Below the pieces are notes generated by a model. That model was not told the origin of the DNA and did no database searches. It saw nothing but the letters and a program-made list of their open reading frames with translations. DNA of 7,529 nucleotides, from NCBI GenBank assembly GCA_949427775.1, contig CASQEL010000092.1, positions 1-7,529 of the forward strand, in the 5' to 3' direction. This stretch comes from an uncultured Desulfovibrionaceae bacterium (GTDB lineage: Bacteria; Desulfobacterota; Desulfovibrionia; Desulfovibrionales; Desulfovibrionaceae). Below are positions 6,664 to 7,529 of this stretch, piece by piece; positions within the stretch are counted from its first letter, which is position 1; each line of letters begins with the position of its first letter. A program made the translations under genes and the position numbers.

Positions 6664-7095
6664 ATGTCCTCTCTATCCGACGCCATAGCGGTATTGTGCG
6701 GCGGCGCGGCCGGAGCCGTGTGCCGCTTCACGCTCAACGACGGCATCATGGCCGCCGTGGGGCCGGGCTTTCCTTACGGCATATTGTGCATCAATATTGC
6801 GGGGGGGCTGGCCATGGGTCTGCTTCAGGGCTTCATCGCCCGCCGGGGCACGCCGTTCGCCGCGCTCTACAGTCTGCTGGGCACGGGGTTTTTGGGCGGC
6901 TTCACGACCTTTTCCACCTTTTCCATGGACACCTTTACGTTGTACGCCGCCGGAAGGCCGTATGCGGCGGCCGTGAACGTCCTCTCCAACGCCTTGCTGT
7001 GCATCGCGGCCGCGGGTATCGGCTATATCCTGACCGGCGCGCGCGTGGCACGCACGCGGGAGCGTTCAACATCCCGTCCGTCGGCGCTCCGCTGA
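6664..7095 (+). CDS. crcB: Fluoride channel CrcB/Fluc, second subunit
   Basis: Partner of the preceding gene, 143 residues with four predicted helices. It shares GGAAGAVCRF (13-22), FPYGILCIN (36-44, Asn 44 kept but Ile instead of Thr at 40) and GFLGGFTTFSTFSMDTF (75-91) at identical residue numbers. Its charges lie opposite to its neighbour's: the first loop has only the family Arg, the second loop has RR (60-61), and residues 126-143 form a basic tail with six arginines (GARVARTRERSTSRPSALR). Both termini should therefore be cytoplasmic. It starts 22 nt after crcB-1 with GAGG and CGAGG (6647-6655) upstream, so the two are co-transcribed. The tail beyond about residue 125 has no counterpart in crcB-1. 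Confidence 0.95.
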   Translation: MSSLSDAIAVLCGGAAGAVCRFTLNDGIMAAVGPGFPYGILCINIAGGLAMGLLQGFIARRGTPFAALYSLLGTGFLGGFTTFSTFSMDTFTLYAAGRPYAAAVNVLSNALLCIAAAGIGYILTGARVARTRERSTSRPSALR

Positions 7096-7115
7096 CCGGC
7101 GCGCACATGGCGCGC
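7030..7115 (+). repeat. Short direct repeat at the crcB-2 3' end
   Basis: A 24-nt unit starting CTGACCGGCGCGC occurs at 7030-7053 and 7092-7115 with 21 of 24 bases equal, 62 nt apart. Copy 1 encodes LTGARVAR in crcB-2. Copy 2 lies in another frame and supplies the crcB-2 stop TGA (7093-7095). It may be a small duplication that altered the gene's end, or chance in GC-rich sequence. Confidence 0.4.
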
Positions 7116-7125
7116 GGCGCGGGGC

Positions 7126-7229
7126 AGGGCAAGCGCGCGAACGAAGATACTCTGTTGAAAATAGTGACGATGCCTGCGTCTGCCTACAGATTTTTTGTTA
7201 TTTCAAAGAATTATACGCTTCAGGCGAGT
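7126..7229 (+). repeat. Inverted element, copy B, downstream of crcB-2
   Basis: This is the + strand counterpart of 6112-6219. Box 1 is 7126-7149 (with CGAACGAAGATA) and box 2 is 7201-7229 (with TTTCAAAGAATTATACGCTT at its start). With copy A it brackets both crcB genes in inverted orientation, about 0.9 kb apart at the inner ends. From ATG 7170 it keeps the same short frame as copy A without an indel. Confidence 0.75.
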
Positions 7230-7316
7230 GTCCTGGACGCGGGAGCAGGGCGACAATGCCGCACGGCTGTCGAGGACACATTCCGCATTCCGCATTGCGC
7301 GGCGAGAGGCGTCTGA
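7170..7316 (+). CDS. Possible 48-residue small protein within element B
   Basis: The frame opens MPASAYRFFVISKNYTLQAS and ends at TGA 7314-7316. Its first 20 residues align without gaps to the - strand frame at 6171 (MRRPSKVFFVVSKSYTLHAS), sharing FFV-x-SK-x-YTL-x-AS; the 4-nt length difference between the two DNA copies falls before the ATG. This could mean a translated peptide. Against it, neither copy has a clear ribosome binding site, the C-terminal parts do not match, and the same conservation could come from a DNA element. I do not recognise a family. Confidence 0.22.
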   Translation: MPASAYRFFVISKNYTLQASVLDAGAGRQCRTAVEDTFRIPHCAARGV

Positions 7317-7324
7317 CGCCATGT

Positions 7325-7365
7325 AACGGCTGACCCCGGCCCACTCACGATGGGCCGGGGCCGTT
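7325..7365 (+). terminator. Strong hairpin after crcB-2, possible terminator
   Basis: CCCCGGCCCA (7334-7343) pairs perfectly with TGGGCCGGGG (7351-7360) around a 7-nt loop. AACGG (7325-7329) and CCGTT (7361-7365) extend the stem past a 4-nt bulge. What follows is TAGTAAAACTT, not a T-run, so it is atypical as an intrinsic terminator in either direction. Confidence 0.4.
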
Positions 7366-7385
7366 AGTAAAACTTCAACATTGGC

Positions 7386-7426
7386 AACCGTGCGGGGCGC
7401 TGTAACGCGCCGCGCCGGCCACGGTT
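7386..7426 (+). other. Nested stem-loop, possible structured RNA
   Basis: AACCGTG (7386-7392) pairs with CACGGTT (7420-7426). Inside, GGCGC (7396-7400) pairs with GCGCC (7407-7411) around TGTAAC. Four nt later the terminator stems start. It may be part of the 3' end of the crcB transcript or of a leader RNA for a gene beyond the window. I match it to no known RNA family. Confidence 0.35.
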
Positions 7427-7429
7427 TCT

Positions 7430-7459
7430 GTTCCTAGCAGGAACCGGGGTTCCCTTTTT
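7430..7459 (+). terminator. Rho-independent terminator with an alternative stem
   Basis: GGAAC (7440-7444), loop CGGG, GTTCC (7449-7453) is followed by C and TTTTT (7455-7459), the form of an intrinsic terminator on the + strand. The same GGAAC can instead pair with GTTCC at 7430-7434 around TAGCA. The two stems exclude each other. It would end the crcB transcript, or act as an attenuator for a gene downstream. Confidence 0.5.
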
Positions 7460-7529
7460 CTATACGCCGTCATTTGGTTCTTTTTTACAGCAAGTAAATA
7501 ATCAGCTTTCTTTTAAATTATTTTCTCAG

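Larger units (their letters stand above)
7096..7529. other. Intergenic region after crcB-2 without a confident gene
   Basis: These 434 bases hold, in order, inverted element B (7126-7229) with a possible 48-codon frame, a hairpin at 7325-7365, nested stems at 7386-7426, a probable terminator at 7430-7459 and an AT-rich end (about 7461-7529) very different in composition from the genes. The AT-rich end may hold the promoter of a gene beyond the window. I see no tRNA, rRNA or CRISPR. Confidence 0.7.

Noticed and set aside
7366..7460. tRNA or tRNA-like gene after crcB-2
   Set aside because: The stems do not form a cloverleaf and there is no GTTCGAAT-type T-loop on either strand.

Overview
The window reads as a GC-rich bacterial chromosome segment carrying the 3' part of a urease gene cluster, followed by urea and ammonium transporters and a pair of fluoride channel genes. 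All confident genes are on the + strand. The order is ureC (3' end only), ureE, ureF, ureG, ureD, an SLC14-type urea transporter, amt, crcB-1, crcB-2. The bacterial UT transporter beside urease, together with the base composition, suggests a Desulfovibrio-like sulfate reducer (Desulfovibrionaceae). That placement is an inference from general protein resemblance and was not tested by a search.

Region 1 (1-3733) holds the catalytic subunit's C-terminus and the four nickel-insertion chaperones. UreE has a 35-residue histidine-rich tail whose last codons overlap the probable ureF start. UreG starts at GTG behind a strong ribosome binding site. ureG and ureD share an ATGA junction. A 90-bp tandem duplication begins exactly at that junction and adds about 30 residues to the UreD N-terminus.

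Region 2 (3760-6026) holds the urea transporter and amt, also joined by an ATGA overlap. They sit 26 bp after ureD and are probably co-transcribed with it. Together the genes form a complete unit: urea enters through UT, urease (matured by UreDEFG) hydrolyses it to ammonia and carbonic acid, and Amt moves ammonium across the membrane. A GC-rich hairpin follows amt.

Region 3 (6027-7529) holds two small Fluc/CrcB genes 22 bp apart, with opposite positive-charge patterns that suggest an antiparallel heterodimer. The pair is bracketed by two inverted copies of a diverged element of about 105 bp (6112-6219 on the - strand, 7126-7229 on the + strand). In both copies the element keeps a short reading frame, M-x6-FFV-x-SK-x-YTL-x-AS. 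I do not recognise this element, and it is the least explained signal in the window. The last 430 bases have no confident gene. They hold several hairpins, a probable terminator with two mutually exclusive stems, and an AT-rich end that may lead into the next gene's promoter.
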